NCBI RefSeq assembly: GCF_032144095.1
Contig: NZ_JAVSNJ010000013.1
Location: 10,751 to 74,750 of the forward strand
Length of the DNA stretch: 64,000 nucleotides
Direction: 5' to 3'
From: Sphaerochaeta sp032144095
GTDB taxonomy: Bacteria > Spirochaetota > Spirochaetia > Sphaerochaetales > Sphaerochaetaceae
The position numbers were made by a program, and so were the translations under genes. Below are positions 1-8,800 of this stretch, piece by piece (within the stretch, counting starts at the first letter, position 1; the number at the start of each line of letters is the position of its first letter). The notes beneath the pieces are model-generated. The model searched no databases and was not told the origin of the DNA. It saw only the letters and a list, made by a program, of their open reading frames with translations.

Positions 1-645
1 GAGTTTTTCGCGAGGTATGAAGGCCCTGAGCTCGACCTTGTGCTCTTTGACCTGGGAATCTCCTCCTACCACTACGAGGAATCAGAGCGAGGCTTTTCCT
101 TCAAGCGCGGGGAGCTTCTGGACATGCGTCTGGACGAGAGTGCCCCCATCAGCGCCCTGGATGTGGTCAACGGCTATCAGGAAGAGCGGCTTGCAAATGT
201 CATCTACCAGTTTGGGGAGGAGCGCTACTCCCGTAGGATAGCACGCGCAATAGTGGAGAAACGGAAGACCGGCAAGATCACGCAAAGTGACGAGCTTGCC
301 TCGATCATATACAAGGCGGTTCCCTCAGGGTACCGCTACGGACACATACACCCGGCAACACGGACATTCCAGGCCATAAGGATTGAGGTGAACCGGGAAC
401 TGGACAGGATCGAGCCAGCCATACGGGGGGCGATCAAGGCCCTTGCAAGTGGTGGCCGTCTTGCGGTGATCAGCTTCCATTCGTTGGAAGACCGGAGGGT
501 GAAGTGGCTTTTCAAGGGCCTGGTGGAAGAGGATAGCCCAACCATCAGGATCCTGACCAAAAAGCCTTTGATACCTTCAGAGGCCGAGAGTGCGGAGAAT
601 CCTCCCAGCCGAAGCGCAAAGTTGAGGATTGTCGAAAAGATATAG
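1..645 (+). CDS. rsmH: 16S rRNA (cytosine(1402)-N(4))-methyltransferase, 3' part
   Basis: SAM-dependent enzyme that methylates N4 of C1402 in the 16S rRNA decoding centre. The reading frame is open from base 1 and the start lies outside the window, so only about the last 214 codons are seen. Family motifs are clear: DLGISSYHYEESERGFSF, then LLDMRLDES, then FQAIRIEVNREL and AVISFHSLEDRRVK, ending in the typical PSRSAKLRIVEKI tail. It is the first visible gene of a division cluster in the usual spirochaete order; ftsL follows after 6 bases. Family assignment is firm. Confidence 0.96.
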   Translation, partial: EFFARYEGPELDLVLFDLGISSYHYEESERGFSFKRGELLDMRLDESAPISALDVVNGYQEERLANVIYQFGEERYSRRIARAIVEKRKTGKITQSDELASIIYKAVPSGYRYGHIHPATRTFQAIRIEVNRELDRIEPAIRGAIKALASGGRLAVISFHSLEDRRVKWLFKGLVEEDSPTIRILTKKPLIPSEAESAENPPSRSAKLRIVEKI

Positions 646-651
646 GAAAAG

Positions 652-1002
652 GTGATTGGTATGGGAGATGACTGGTACACTTCTGATCTGAGGGAAATAC
701 CCAAAAAGATGGACCACAAGCTGGTGCAGGTCAGGCATGCATCAATTCTTGGCATGTTGCTTGTCGTCATGGTCAGCATGACCATCCCTGTATGGCAAAG
801 TGCCGTAAATCGTTCACTTGAAGTCGAATATAGGATTCTGAACGCCTCCCTTGGCGATCTTGAGGAGCAGCACAGGTTGCTTCGCTCCCAGATAGCACAG
901 AAAACCATGCCCGAGGCCCTCTCTGAAGGGGCCTGGAAAGAGGACATCCAGTTCCAGCAGATCGATGCAGACCATCTTCTGATGGTCGGTAGGGGGCTCT
1001 GA
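652..1002 (+). CDS. ftsL: FtsL-like cell division protein
   Basis: Small bitopic membrane protein of about 116 residues. A cytoplasmic N-terminus of about 30 residues is followed by one hydrophobic segment (SILGMLLVVMVSMTIPVW) and a heptad-rich stretch (EYRILNASLGDLEEQHRLLRS), the usual FtsL/DivIC layout. FtsL proteins link FtsQ to the FtsWI synthase at the septum. The call rests on topology and on position between rsmH and murF, because FtsL sequences diverge strongly. The start is GTG at 652, or ATG at 661, which has a better placed AAAGGTG. The stop overlaps the murF ATG by one base. Confidence 0.72.
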   Translation: MIGMGDDWYTSDLREIPKKMDHKLVQVRHASILGMLLVVMVSMTIPVWQSAVNRSLEVEYRILNASLGDLEEQHRLLRSQIAQKTMPEALSEGAWKEDIQFQQIDADHLLMVGRGL

Positions 1003-2384
1003 TGGCTAGAGTCGGTGGATTTTCCAGCCAGCGGTATCCTGTCGCGCACGTCGCCACCATGTGTGGCGGCTTTGTCATGCGACAAGGTTCCCAGTTGGTT
1101 GAGGATGTCCAGATCGACTCCAGGCTCTGTAGCCGGGGATCCCTCTTCTTTGCCCTGCCCGGGGCACATGCAGATGGCGTCTCGTATGTAGGGAAGGCAG
1201 CACTGCTGGGCTGCAGTGCCGTGGTGGTGAGCCACGCTGACACCACACGCGCCCTTGAGATGGTAGGCTCCTACCCCTGTGCTGTCATCGCTGTCAGGGA
1301 TACCCTCTCTGCCCTGCAGACCCTTGCACGGGAATACCGCAAGCTCTTTGCTCAGGTTACAGCAGTGGGAATTACCGGCAGCTGTGGGAAAAGCACCACC
1401 AAGGAAGCCATAGCAGCCATCACCTCAACTTTGGGCAATACCGTAAAGACACCGGGAAATCTCAACAGCGAGATAGGCCTGCCCTTGAGCATCCTCCAGT
1501 TGCAGGGTGATACCCGCTACGGGATCTTTGAGCTGGGGATCGACCATGTCGGCGAGATGGATAGGATGGTCTCGATGCTCAAGCCTGACATAGGGCTTCT
1601 GACCAACATAGGCATCTCCCACCTGGAGAAGTTCAACAGCAGGGCAACGATCCTTGCAGAAAAAGGCAAACTCTTCCACCCCGCCATGCAGATGGGTTTC
1701 GTCTCTGAGGATTGTCCGTTTGCCAAGGTGCTGGAAATGCGCTCCAAACTCAGCCTCAAACGGTATGGCATGGGGGATATACAGGCAGTGGACAAGGGTC
1801 TTGACGGGTGGGACCTTACCTTTGAAGGGGAGCGCTTCCATGTCAATTGTGTCGGAAAACACCTGCTCAGCGATGTCTTCGGTGCCATCCAAGTGGGTCT
1901 TGCCTTGGGTGCAGACAAAGCAGACATAGCCCAGGGCCTCGAGGGATTCTTGCCGATGCAGGGTAGAAGCTATGTGCACAAAAGCGGTGTCACCATCATC
2001 GATGACTCCTACAACGCAAGCCTCGACTCCACCACCTCGATCCTTGGCTATCTGGCCGGTCTGAAGTGGAAGGGCAGCAAGAAGGTTGTCCTGGGATCCA
2101 TGAAGGAGCTTGGCAAGGAGAGCAGGGGCGCCCATGCCAAGGTTGCAAGGCAACTGTTTGCCTCCCCTATGGGAAACACCTATCTGTACGGACCCGAGAT
2201 GAAGGGTGCCTATGACCTGCTCAGGCAACTGGGCTATGCAAGCCCACTTTTCTATACCGATGATTTCTCCGAGTTGGAACAGAGCATTGTGGAGAAGACC
2301 CGCTGTGGGGACCTCTATCTGCTCAAGGCCTCACGAAGCATGGCGATGGAGAGGCTGATCCCTTCCATAAGCCAGGCAGGGTAG
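1002..2384 (+). CDS. murF: UDP-N-acetylmuramoyl-tripeptide--D-alanyl-D-alanine ligase
   Basis: Cytoplasmic Mur ligase that adds D-Ala-D-Ala to the UDP-MurNAc-tripeptide in peptidoglycan precursor synthesis. An N-terminal uridine-binding domain (SRLCSRGSLFFALPGAHADG) is followed by the ATP loop GITGSCGKSTTKE (usual form GTTGKTTT), the PGNLNSEIGLPLS segment, the ELGIDHVGEMD block and the C-terminal IDDSYNAS motif. Length 460 is normal. It starts at ATG 1002, coupled to ftsL by a TGATG overlap, and is followed by mraY. In many bacteria ftsI and murE lie between ftsL and murF; both are absent here. Confidence 0.95.
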   Translation: MARVGGFSSQRYPVAHVATMCGGFVMRQGSQLVEDVQIDSRLCSRGSLFFALPGAHADGVSYVGKAALLGCSAVVVSHADTTRALEMVGSYPCAVIAVRDTLSALQTLAREYRKLFAQVTAVGITGSCGKSTTKEAIAAITSTLGNTVKTPGNLNSEIGLPLSILQLQGDTRYGIFELGIDHVGEMDRMVSMLKPDIGLLTNIGISHLEKFNSRATILAEKGKLFHPAMQMGFVSEDCPFAKVLEMRSKLSLKRYGMGDIQAVDKGLDGWDLTFEGERFHVNCVGKHLLSDVFGAIQVGLALGADKADIAQGLEGFLPMQGRSYVHKSGVTIIDDSYNASLDSTTSILGYLAGLKWKGSKKVVLGSMKELGKESRGAHAKVARQLFASPMGNTYLYGPEMKGAYDLLRQLGYASPLFYTDDFSELEQSIVEKTRCGDLYLLKASRSMAMERLIPSISQAG

Positions 2385-2393
2385 GGTAGAGCT

Positions 2394-3353
2394 ATGGAGA
2401 GAGTGACAACACTGCTGTTCGAGTTGGCCATGGCCTTCTTTCTCACCTATGGTATCTCAAGGGTGCTCATCCGCTACATCCCGATGATGAGAAGCTCGAT
2501 CAAGCCTGAGCTCGAAAGTGTGCAGGCCCAGAAGACAGGAACCCCCTCCACAGGGGGGCTTGCATTCTGTCTTGGCACCACAGCAGTTACCCTGCTCTCG
2601 CCTGAGCGGTTTGCAAGCTCCCTCCTGCTCCCCCTTCTCAGCCTGCTTTTGTTTGGCACCATAGGGCTGGTCGATGACCTGGCCAAGGTGCATAAGGCCA
2701 ATGGTGATGGCATCCCATCCCTCCTCAAGCTTGTCCTGCAGGGCTTGGCTTCCGCCCTGTTGCTTGTTGTCCTTCGTCGAAGCGGAAACCTCACCACCAC
2801 GCTGCGGCTGCCATTTTTGGGACGCCAGGGGTTTGAGCTTGGGCCTTTCTACCTGGTCCTTGCCTGGTTCTACCTCATGTACTTTGTGAATGCAGTAAAC
2901 ATTACCGATGGTCTGGACGCCCTTGCAGGAGGGTCGTCCCTTCCCCTGCTTATTCTGTTGGCTTTTTTTTCCCTCTCCTCAGGCACACCCTTTTCCCCGG
3001 CCCTGATAGGCTCGATGGTGGCCTTCCTGCGTTTCAACAACAAACCGGCACAATACTTCATGGGGGATTGCGGCAGCCTTGCCCTAGGGGGCTATATTGC
3101 ACTCTCGGCCCTCATGCTCAAGACCGAAGTGGCCCTGCTTGTGGCAAGCGGGCTGTTTCTTGTGGAGTTTTCCTCAAGCCTGATTCAGATCATCGTCATA
3201 CGGAGCACGGGAAAAAAAGTCTTTTCCATTGCTCCCTTGCACCATGCCTATGAGCTGAAGGGTGTGGAGGAGACCAAGATTGTTGGCTCTTTCACCCTCT
3301 ATTCCTGGCTGTTCGCGATGGTTGGTCTGCTGTTGTTCCTGGTGATGAGGTAG
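2394..3353 (+). CDS. mraY: Phospho-N-acetylmuramoyl-pentapeptide transferase
   Basis: Polytopic membrane enzyme that transfers phospho-MurNAc-pentapeptide to undecaprenyl phosphate, giving lipid I. Motifs are intact: GLVDDLAKVH with the paired aspartates, NAVNITDGLDALAGG, and FMGDCGSLALGGYIAL. About ten hydrophobic segments are visible in 319 residues, slightly short for the family (about 320-360). It starts at ATG 2394, nine bases after murF, and is followed directly by ftsW. The murD gene often found between them is missing. Confidence 0.95.
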   Translation: MERVTTLLFELAMAFFLTYGISRVLIRYIPMMRSSIKPELESVQAQKTGTPSTGGLAFCLGTTAVTLLSPERFASSLLLPLLSLLLFGTIGLVDDLAKVHKANGDGIPSLLKLVLQGLASALLLVVLRRSGNLTTTLRLPFLGRQGFELGPFYLVLAWFYLMYFVNAVNITDGLDALAGGSSLPLLILLAFFSLSSGTPFSPALIGSMVAFLRFNNKPAQYFMGDCGSLALGGYIALSALMLKTEVALLVASGLFLVEFSSSLIQIIVIRSTGKKVFSIAPLHHAYELKGVEETKIVGSFTLYSWLFAMVGLLLFLVMR

Positions 3354-3362
3354 GGGTGGAAT

Positions 3363-4610
3363 ATGGATAGATTACGACCATTTGATGACTGGGAAGGCCA
3401 GAGGGGGATTTCCCAAAGGACGCTGACGGAAACCGGGGGCAATGCTAGTGCCTTCACCTTCCTCTGTGTGGTGCTCATCCTGACTGCACTCGGGCTCATC
3501 ATGCTCTACAGTGCCTCCTACAACGAGGCACTTATCCACAACCTTCCCCACTACTATTATTTTCAGCGCCAGCTGATGTTTGCCACCCTTGCGCTGGTCT
3601 GCTCTGTCTTCATCCGATTCTTGCCGCTCTCCTGGATACGCCACTCTGCGATGCCCCTCCTGCTGCTTTGCCTTGGCCTGATGGTGGTCACCCTCTTCAC
3701 TGACTACGGTCAGACACGGTTGGGGAGCAGGAGATGGCTTCAGGTGGGAAGCCTGCCATCCTTGCAGCCTTCGGAACTGGTAAAGGTGAGCACCATACTC
3801 TTTTTTGCCAAGTTCCTCAGCCAGAAGGATGGGAGCATCCCGTTTTGGAAACGGTTTGCACTGCCTCTCATCATTACCTTGCTATTCTCCGTCCTGATCC
3901 TGGCCCAGAAGGACTACTCGACCACCATCCTCTACCTGGGTCTCTGTGTATCGCTCTTGTTGGTCGGAGGGATGAAGGTCTCCACTTTGCTGGTCTCGTT
4001 TGCCTTTCTTGTCGTGCCTGCTGTAACCCTCATGTTGGCAGAACCCTATAGGGTCAAGCGGGTGTTCTCCTTTGTATTCTCCGAAGTTGATCCTGCTGGG
4101 ATAAACTACCAGATCGTAAACTCCCTCAAGGCCATTGGGTCGGGGGGCCTGTTTGGGGTTGGGCTGGGCAACGGAAGCTACAAGCTTGGCCTGATACCCG
4201 AGGTGCAGAGCGATTTCATCTTTGCCTCCATCTGCGAGGAGATCGGGTTTTTCGGCATTGCCCTGATGCTGGTCCTCTTTGCGATGTTTGCCATCCTTGG
4301 ATACAACGCCTATGCAAGGATGCGCAGCCGTGACAGGTTCCTCAGCTATACAGCCTTTGGCATCACCACCATGATCGTCTTTCAGGCCATCATCAACATA
4401 GCGGTGGTTACCGGCATGCTCCCTCCCACCGGCATCCCCCTTCCTTTCTTCAGCCAGGGGGGCACCAACCTCTTTGTGGTGATCTGCCTATGTGCCCTGC
4501 TCTACAGGATACTGCTTATCAGCAGTGGCCGAATCCCTCTTGAGAAGAGCAGCCTCCCCCAGGAGGTGCGTGAGGAGATCCTGTTCGGCAGTGACCAGGA
4601 CCAACTATGA
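3363..4610 (+). CDS. ftsW: SEDS glycosyltransferase of the divisome, FtsW
   Basis: SEDS-family polytopic membrane protein that polymerises glycan strands from lipid II at the septum with its cognate class B transpeptidase. The 415-residue protein has about ten membrane segments and family motifs LGSRRWLQVGSLPSLQPSE, ILAQKDYSTT and PTGIPLPFFSQGGTNL. The N-terminal tail of about 35 residues is cytoplasmic. Its last four bases (ATGA) overlap ftsQ, indicating translational coupling. The likely partner is the FtsI-like protein encoded at 14367-16019, outside this cluster. Confidence 0.94.
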   Translation: MDRLRPFDDWEGQRGISQRTLTETGGNASAFTFLCVVLILTALGLIMLYSASYNEALIHNLPHYYYFQRQLMFATLALVCSVFIRFLPLSWIRHSAMPLLLLCLGLMVVTLFTDYGQTRLGSRRWLQVGSLPSLQPSELVKVSTILFFAKFLSQKDGSIPFWKRFALPLIITLLFSVLILAQKDYSTTILYLGLCVSLLLVGGMKVSTLLVSFAFLVVPAVTLMLAEPYRVKRVFSFVFSEVDPAGINYQIVNSLKAIGSGGLFGVGLGNGSYKLGLIPEVQSDFIFASICEEIGFFGIALMLVLFAMFAILGYNAYARMRSRDRFLSYTAFGITTMIVFQAIINIAVVTGMLPPTGIPLPFFSQGGTNLFVVICLCALLYRILLISSGRIPLEKSSLPQEVREEILFGSDQDQL

Positions 4611-5377
4611 GGAAGATGCGTATCGGGATGAAGATTGTGCTGGTCCTCGTGCTGGTCCTGCTCCCTCTCACGCTCTTCTCGCTCTGCCACATCCCCGCCT
4701 TCTATGTTGATTCCATCAAGCTGACCATATCCGATGTCGGCCTTGATACCCCCTATGCCCTGAAACGTGCCCTTGCCCAGTATAGGGGTGTCTCCCTGTT
4801 TTCCTTTCGCCTTGCCACGGTGGAAAGGGAGCTGGAAGAGCTGGCCCTGGTCGAACAGGCAGAGGCAAGGCGCAAGCTTCCCTCGACTCTGTTGGTGGAT
4901 GTTACGCTTTTCTCTCCCCCAGCCTTGGTCTATGCCCATGATGAGGACGAAGTCGTCACCGCCGTCTATGTCCTGCAGGGTACCTCCTTGCTGGCCCTGG
5001 ACAAGGAGGATTGGACTTTGTTTGAGGGCCGCACCCTGAAGGTGGAGATTCCCCAGGGGTATGCCTCGATGATGGCCAAATATGGTGTTGACGGGAGTTT
5101 TCAGCAAGTTATGGACCTTGTGGCCTCTCTTGAGGGAAATACTACCTTGATAACTCGCATAAAATACGATAATAATAGTAGTAACAGCTTTGGAAAGATG
5201 ATTTTGGAACTCTCCGCTTTACATGCCCAGATTTGGTTGAGGGAGCCTGTCTCTTCTGCACAGGTTTCCCAAGCCATACAGATGGTCCAGGAGGACCAGA
5301 AAGAGTCCCTTTCTTTCCTGAGTTCACACATATTGCGATATGACCTCTACAAAGGGGCCATGGTACGCAGGAAGTAG
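4607..5377 (+). CDS. ftsQ: Cell division protein FtsQ/DivIB
   Basis: Bitopic divisome protein of 256 residues. A short cytoplasmic start precedes a strong membrane segment (IVLVLVLVLLPLTLFSLCHI). A POTRA-like region follows, with FYVDSIKLTISDVGLDTPYAL and an ALVEQAEARRKLPSTLLVDV segment resembling the family's V.A.V.R.LP..L.I.V pattern. Conserved position between ftsW and ftsA supports the call, since FtsQ sequences vary widely. The start overlaps the ftsW stop by four bases. Role: periplasmic scaffold linking FtsL and other divisome parts. Confidence 0.85.
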   Translation: MRKMRIGMKIVLVLVLVLLPLTLFSLCHIPAFYVDSIKLTISDVGLDTPYALKRALAQYRGVSLFSFRLATVERELEELALVEQAEARRKLPSTLLVDVTLFSPPALVYAHDEDEVVTAVYVLQGTSLLALDKEDWTLFEGRTLKVEIPQGYASMMAKYGVDGSFQQVMDLVASLEGNTTLITRIKYDNNSSNSFGKMILELSALHAQIWLREPVSSAQVSQAIQMVQEDQKESLSFLSSHILRYDLYKGAMVRRK

Positions 5378-5400
5378 GACCGACCAAGGGGGTTGCGTTA

Positions 5401-6648
5401 ATGGCTGGTGAAAAAATGCTGATGGGGCTGGATATAGGTTCAAGCCGGACCAGGTGTGTTATCGGGTCGGTGAGCCGGGAAGGCCTGCTCATGGTCGACA
5501 GCATCTGTGAACGGCCAAGCGAAGGTGTCCGTTCCGGCTCAATCGTCAATATAGAGCTGACGCTTAAGACCATCCAGTCGGTGATCAACGAGGCCGAGCT
5601 CCAGGCTGGGGCTGAGATAGCCGAGGTTATCATCGGAATTGGTGGGGAGAATATCATAGGGATCCCAAGCACCGGGGTGGTGGGGATCAACAGCAAGGAC
5701 CAGGAGATCAAGCGCGAGGACATCTTTCGCTCCCTGGAGGTTGCCCGTGCCTTTGAGCTTCCCCAGGACAGGGAGATCCTGCACACCCTTGTCCAGGATT
5801 TTCAGATCGATGGACAGGTAGGCATCAAGGACCCCATCGACATGCTTGGCCACCGGCTGGAAAGCAGGGTACTCATTGTCACAGCCAGTTCTGCCATCTG
5901 CCAGAACCAGCGGAAATGCATCCAGCGGTCGGGCCTTGGTGTGCAGCGTCTGGTATTGCAGAGCCTGGCCGATTCTGAGGTGGTCCTCAGTTCCGAAGAA
6001 AAGGAGATGGGAACCATCCTCATCAACATCGGTAGCGGCATGACCGACATCATAGCCTACAGCCATGGCTCTCCTGTCTATACAGGGGGAGTCAACCTGG
6101 GAGGTGAGGCAGTTACCGGCGACATCGCCTACATCCTGAACAAGACAAGGGCAGTAGCTGAACAGATAAAGTGCGAGTCAGGACACAGCTATGTGCCTTC
6201 GGTATCCAGCGAGGATATGGTCATCATTCCCCAGGTTGGGGGATTGCCTGCCATCCGGATGCCCAAGAAGGAACTGAGCAAGGTCATAGAGCCACGCATG
6301 GCGGAGATCTTCTCCCGCCTGCAGAACGACCTGGAGAAGGCAAATGTCCAGGGTGGTTTCGGTGGTGGTGTCGTCTTGGTCGGCGGCGGTGCCCTGCTCA
6401 GTGGGGTCACCGAGCTTGCTAGCGAAATATTCCGCCTGCCCGCCCGGCTGGGATTCCCTGAAGCGATCGGGGGACTTGACCGGTCCTACATAAGCCCGAT
6501 GTATTCGACTGTATTGGGATTGCTCAAAAGTGAGGCGAAAAAGGTCAGGGAGGTCTCTCCCAAGGCCAAAGCCCATAAGGAACGGCCTCGACGCAAGGAG
6601 GATGGTGCATCCTCGAAGATCAAGAGTTTCTTTAGGACGTTGTTTTGA
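5401..6648 (+). CDS. ftsA: Cell division protein FtsA
   Basis: Actin-like ATPase that tethers FtsZ to the membrane. The N-terminal phosphate loop GLDIGSSRTRCVIG and the second phosphate region INIGSGMTDIIAYSHG are clear, as is the C-terminal GGGVVLVGGGALLSGVTELA. A charged linker (SPKAKAHKERPRRKEDGASS) leads to a terminal amphipathic helix (KIKSFFRTLF), the membrane-targeting end expected of FtsA. 415 residues. A GGGGG-containing ribosome binding site precedes ATG 5401. The stop overlaps the ftsZ start. Confidence 0.95.
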   Translation: MAGEKMLMGLDIGSSRTRCVIGSVSREGLLMVDSICERPSEGVRSGSIVNIELTLKTIQSVINEAELQAGAEIAEVIIGIGGENIIGIPSTGVVGINSKDQEIKREDIFRSLEVARAFELPQDREILHTLVQDFQIDGQVGIKDPIDMLGHRLESRVLIVTASSAICQNQRKCIQRSGLGVQRLVLQSLADSEVVLSSEEKEMGTILINIGSGMTDIIAYSHGSPVYTGGVNLGGEAVTGDIAYILNKTRAVAEQIKCESGHSYVPSVSSEDMVIIPQVGGLPAIRMPKKELSKVIEPRMAEIFSRLQNDLEKANVQGGFGGGVVLVGGGALLSGVTELASEIFRLPARLGFPEAIGGLDRSYISPMYSTVLGLLKSEAKKVREVSPKAKAHKERPRRKEDGASSKIKSFFRTLF

Positions 6649-7898
6649 TGAGCCTGGTGGCAAAGGATTTTGATATGGATTTCGGAATGTTTGAAGTGGA
6701 AGATATGGTGCATGACGAGCAGGTCTCTGCAACGGTCATCAAAGTCATCGGTGTCGGAGGCGCTGGGGGAAATGCGGTCAACCGCATGATCGCCAGCGGG
6801 CTGAAGAAGGTCTCCTTTGTGGCGATGAATACCGACATGCAGGCCTTGCAACGCTCCAATGCCCAGGTGAGGATTCCCATCGGAAAGGAGCTCACCGGAG
6901 GCCTCGGAGCCGGAGGGATTCCTGAGGTAGGGGAGAAGGCTGCCCAGGAGAGCAAGGAGGATATCCGTCGCGAGATGGAGAACGCCGACATGGTCTTCAT
7001 TACCGCAGGCATGGGAGGTGGTACGGGAACCGGAGCGGCCTCTGTGGTTGCTGAGATCGCCAAGAGCTGCAATGCCCTTACCGTCGCCGTAGTCACCACC
7101 CCGTTCGCCTTTGAAGGAAAGAAGAAGCTATTGTTGGCACAGGCTGGGATCGAGAAGCTGCGCAAGCAGGTAGATACCCTCATCATCATCCCCAACCAGT
7201 ACCTTCTGAAAGTCGTGGAGAACAATACCCCGATCAAGCAGGCCTTCCTCATGGCCGACGAGGTACTCTACATGGGTGTCCAGGGCATCAGTGAGCTCAT
7301 CACCGAGCCTGGGGAGATCAACATAGACTTCGCTGACGTGCGTACCGTCATGAAAGGCAAGGGTGATGCCCTGATGGGCATCGGTTTCGGGGAGGGTTCC
7401 AACAGGGCTGTAGATGCAGCCAGACAGGCTATAAGCAACCCCCTTCTGGAGAATGCCACCATTGAAGGTGCGAAGAGTGTATTGGTCAACCTCTCCGGCA
7501 GTGACACCCTCACCTTGCAGGAGTACCAGGACGTTGTGGAGATCATCACCGAGAAGTGTGCAGAGGATGCCCTCATCATTGCCGGCCAGGCCTACAACCC
7601 GGAACTCGGTGACCGGATCAAGGTTACCGTGGTTGCCACAGGGTTTGAGAGAAGGGAGGAGGTAACAGGGGCAGAGGTCTCCGAAATGGAGATGGTCAAG
7701 CGCCGCTACGCCTCCACGACGAAGGGTGAGGAACCTACAGAGGTAGCTTCCAAGAAGGGAGAACAGGACGTGGGCTCCATCCAGGTTAACCGTTGGCAGG
7801 ACCTGCAAAAGCAGATCAACAAGGTCCCCTCAGGAAAGGACAACGACTACTCGATCCCCGCTGTCCTTCGCTATACTCGAAAGCCGGATGAAAAATAG
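6648..7898 (+). CDS. ftsZ: Cell division protein FtsZ
   Basis: Tubulin-like GTPase that forms the division ring. The nucleotide-binding glycine pattern is GVGGAGGNAVNRM near residue 30, the tubulin signature is GMGGGTGTGAA, and the T7 loop has NIDFADVRTVM. The C-terminus has a variable linker and a short conserved end (DNDYSIPAVLRYTRKPDEK). The start is uncertain: ATG 6648 overlaps the ftsA stop, while ATG 6675 has a better spaced AAAGGA and would give a protein nine residues shorter. Confidence 0.96.
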   Translation: MSLVAKDFDMDFGMFEVEDMVHDEQVSATVIKVIGVGGAGGNAVNRMIASGLKKVSFVAMNTDMQALQRSNAQVRIPIGKELTGGLGAGGIPEVGEKAAQESKEDIRREMENADMVFITAGMGGGTGTGAASVVAEIAKSCNALTVAVVTTPFAFEGKKKLLLAQAGIEKLRKQVDTLIIIPNQYLLKVVENNTPIKQAFLMADEVLYMGVQGISELITEPGEINIDFADVRTVMKGKGDALMGIGFGEGSNRAVDAARQAISNPLLENATIEGAKSVLVNLSGSDTLTLQEYQDVVEIITEKCAEDALIIAGQAYNPELGDRIKVTVVATGFERREEVTGAEVSEMEMVKRRYASTTKGEEPTEVASKKGEQDVGSIQVNRWQDLQKQINKVPSGKDNDYSIPAVLRYTRKPDEK

Positions 7899-7900
7899 GA

Positions 7901-8800
7901 ATGTCCAAGGAAACCGATGGGCAGTTGCTTGAGGACTATACCGATTACCTGATGCTGGAGAGAAGGTTGGCCAAGGCTACCATCTTTGTCTACCGTCAGG
8001 AAATCGGGTTCTTTTTTTCTGCGATCGCAGCGGACGTCTCCACCATAGGGTCCTCCGAGGTGGAAGCCTATCTGGTCGAAAGTGCCAGGCAGCGCACCCT
8101 TTCTGCACGCACGGTCTCACGCAACCTCTGTGCCTTGCGTTCGTTCTTCCGGTTTCTCCAGAAGGAGAGGATTCGCGAAGACAACCCTGTGGAGCTGATG
8201 ACCTCGACCCGCTTGCCCCCCGATGTCCCGACCTTCTTCACCGTCGAGGAGGTCGACCTTTTGCTCTCCAGCATCGACGAGAAGGATCTTCTGGGCAGGA
8301 GGGACCGAACGCTCTTTGAACTGATTTACTCCTGCGGGCTGCGCATCAGTGAGGCGTGTGACCTGAAGGTAGGCGACTACAGCAGGGATTCGCTGAGGGT
8401 ATTGGGCAAGCGCAACAAGATGCGCATGATCCCCGTGGGGGAGGTTGCTGCCTCCTGCCTGGACTCCTATCTAGGTGAGGTCAGGCCCCTTTTGGTGAAG
8501 GCCCGCTCTACTGAGCAGGCCCTTTTTGTGGGAAGACGGGGAAGAAAGCTTACCAGACAGGCCATCTTCAAGCGGTTCCAGGAGTATGCGAGGCCTCTGG
8601 GGCTTGAGGGGAAGGTCCACACCCTGCGCCACAGCTTTGCGACCCACCTCCTCAGCGGTGGTGCAGACCTACGCAGTGTACAGGAGCTGCTCGGCCACAG
8701 CGACATCCAGACGACCCAGGTCTACACCCATGTACAGACCGAAGAGCTGAAGCGTTCCTATGATGCGTACCACACCCTTGAGGAAGAAAACCAGAAATGA
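7901..8800 (+). CDS. Tyrosine recombinase, XerC/XerD type (first copy)
   Basis: Site-specific recombinase of the phage-integrase family, 299 residues. It has an N-terminal SAM-like DNA-binding domain and a C-terminal catalytic domain with the full catalytic set: Arg in SCGLRISEACDL, Lys in LGKRNKMRMI, then HTLRHSFATHLL, LGHSDIQTTQ and the tyrosine of VYTHVQ. Family role: resolving chromosome dimers at dif during division. A second Xer lies 1.7 kb downstream (10460-11365), so the pair probably supplies XerC and XerD; which is which cannot be settled from motifs alone. It directly follows ftsZ (2-base gap) and overlaps TauE by four bases. Confidence 0.92.
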   Translation: MSKETDGQLLEDYTDYLMLERRLAKATIFVYRQEIGFFFSAIAADVSTIGSSEVEAYLVESARQRTLSARTVSRNLCALRSFFRFLQKERIREDNPVELMTSTRLPPDVPTFFTVEEVDLLLSSIDEKDLLGRRDRTLFELIYSCGLRISEACDLKVGDYSRDSLRVLGKRNKMRMIPVGEVAASCLDSYLGEVRPLLVKARSTEQALFVGRRGRKLTRQAIFKRFQEYARPLGLEGKVHTLRHSFATHLLSGGADLRSVQELLGHSDIQTTQVYTHVQTEELKRSYDAYHTLEEENQK

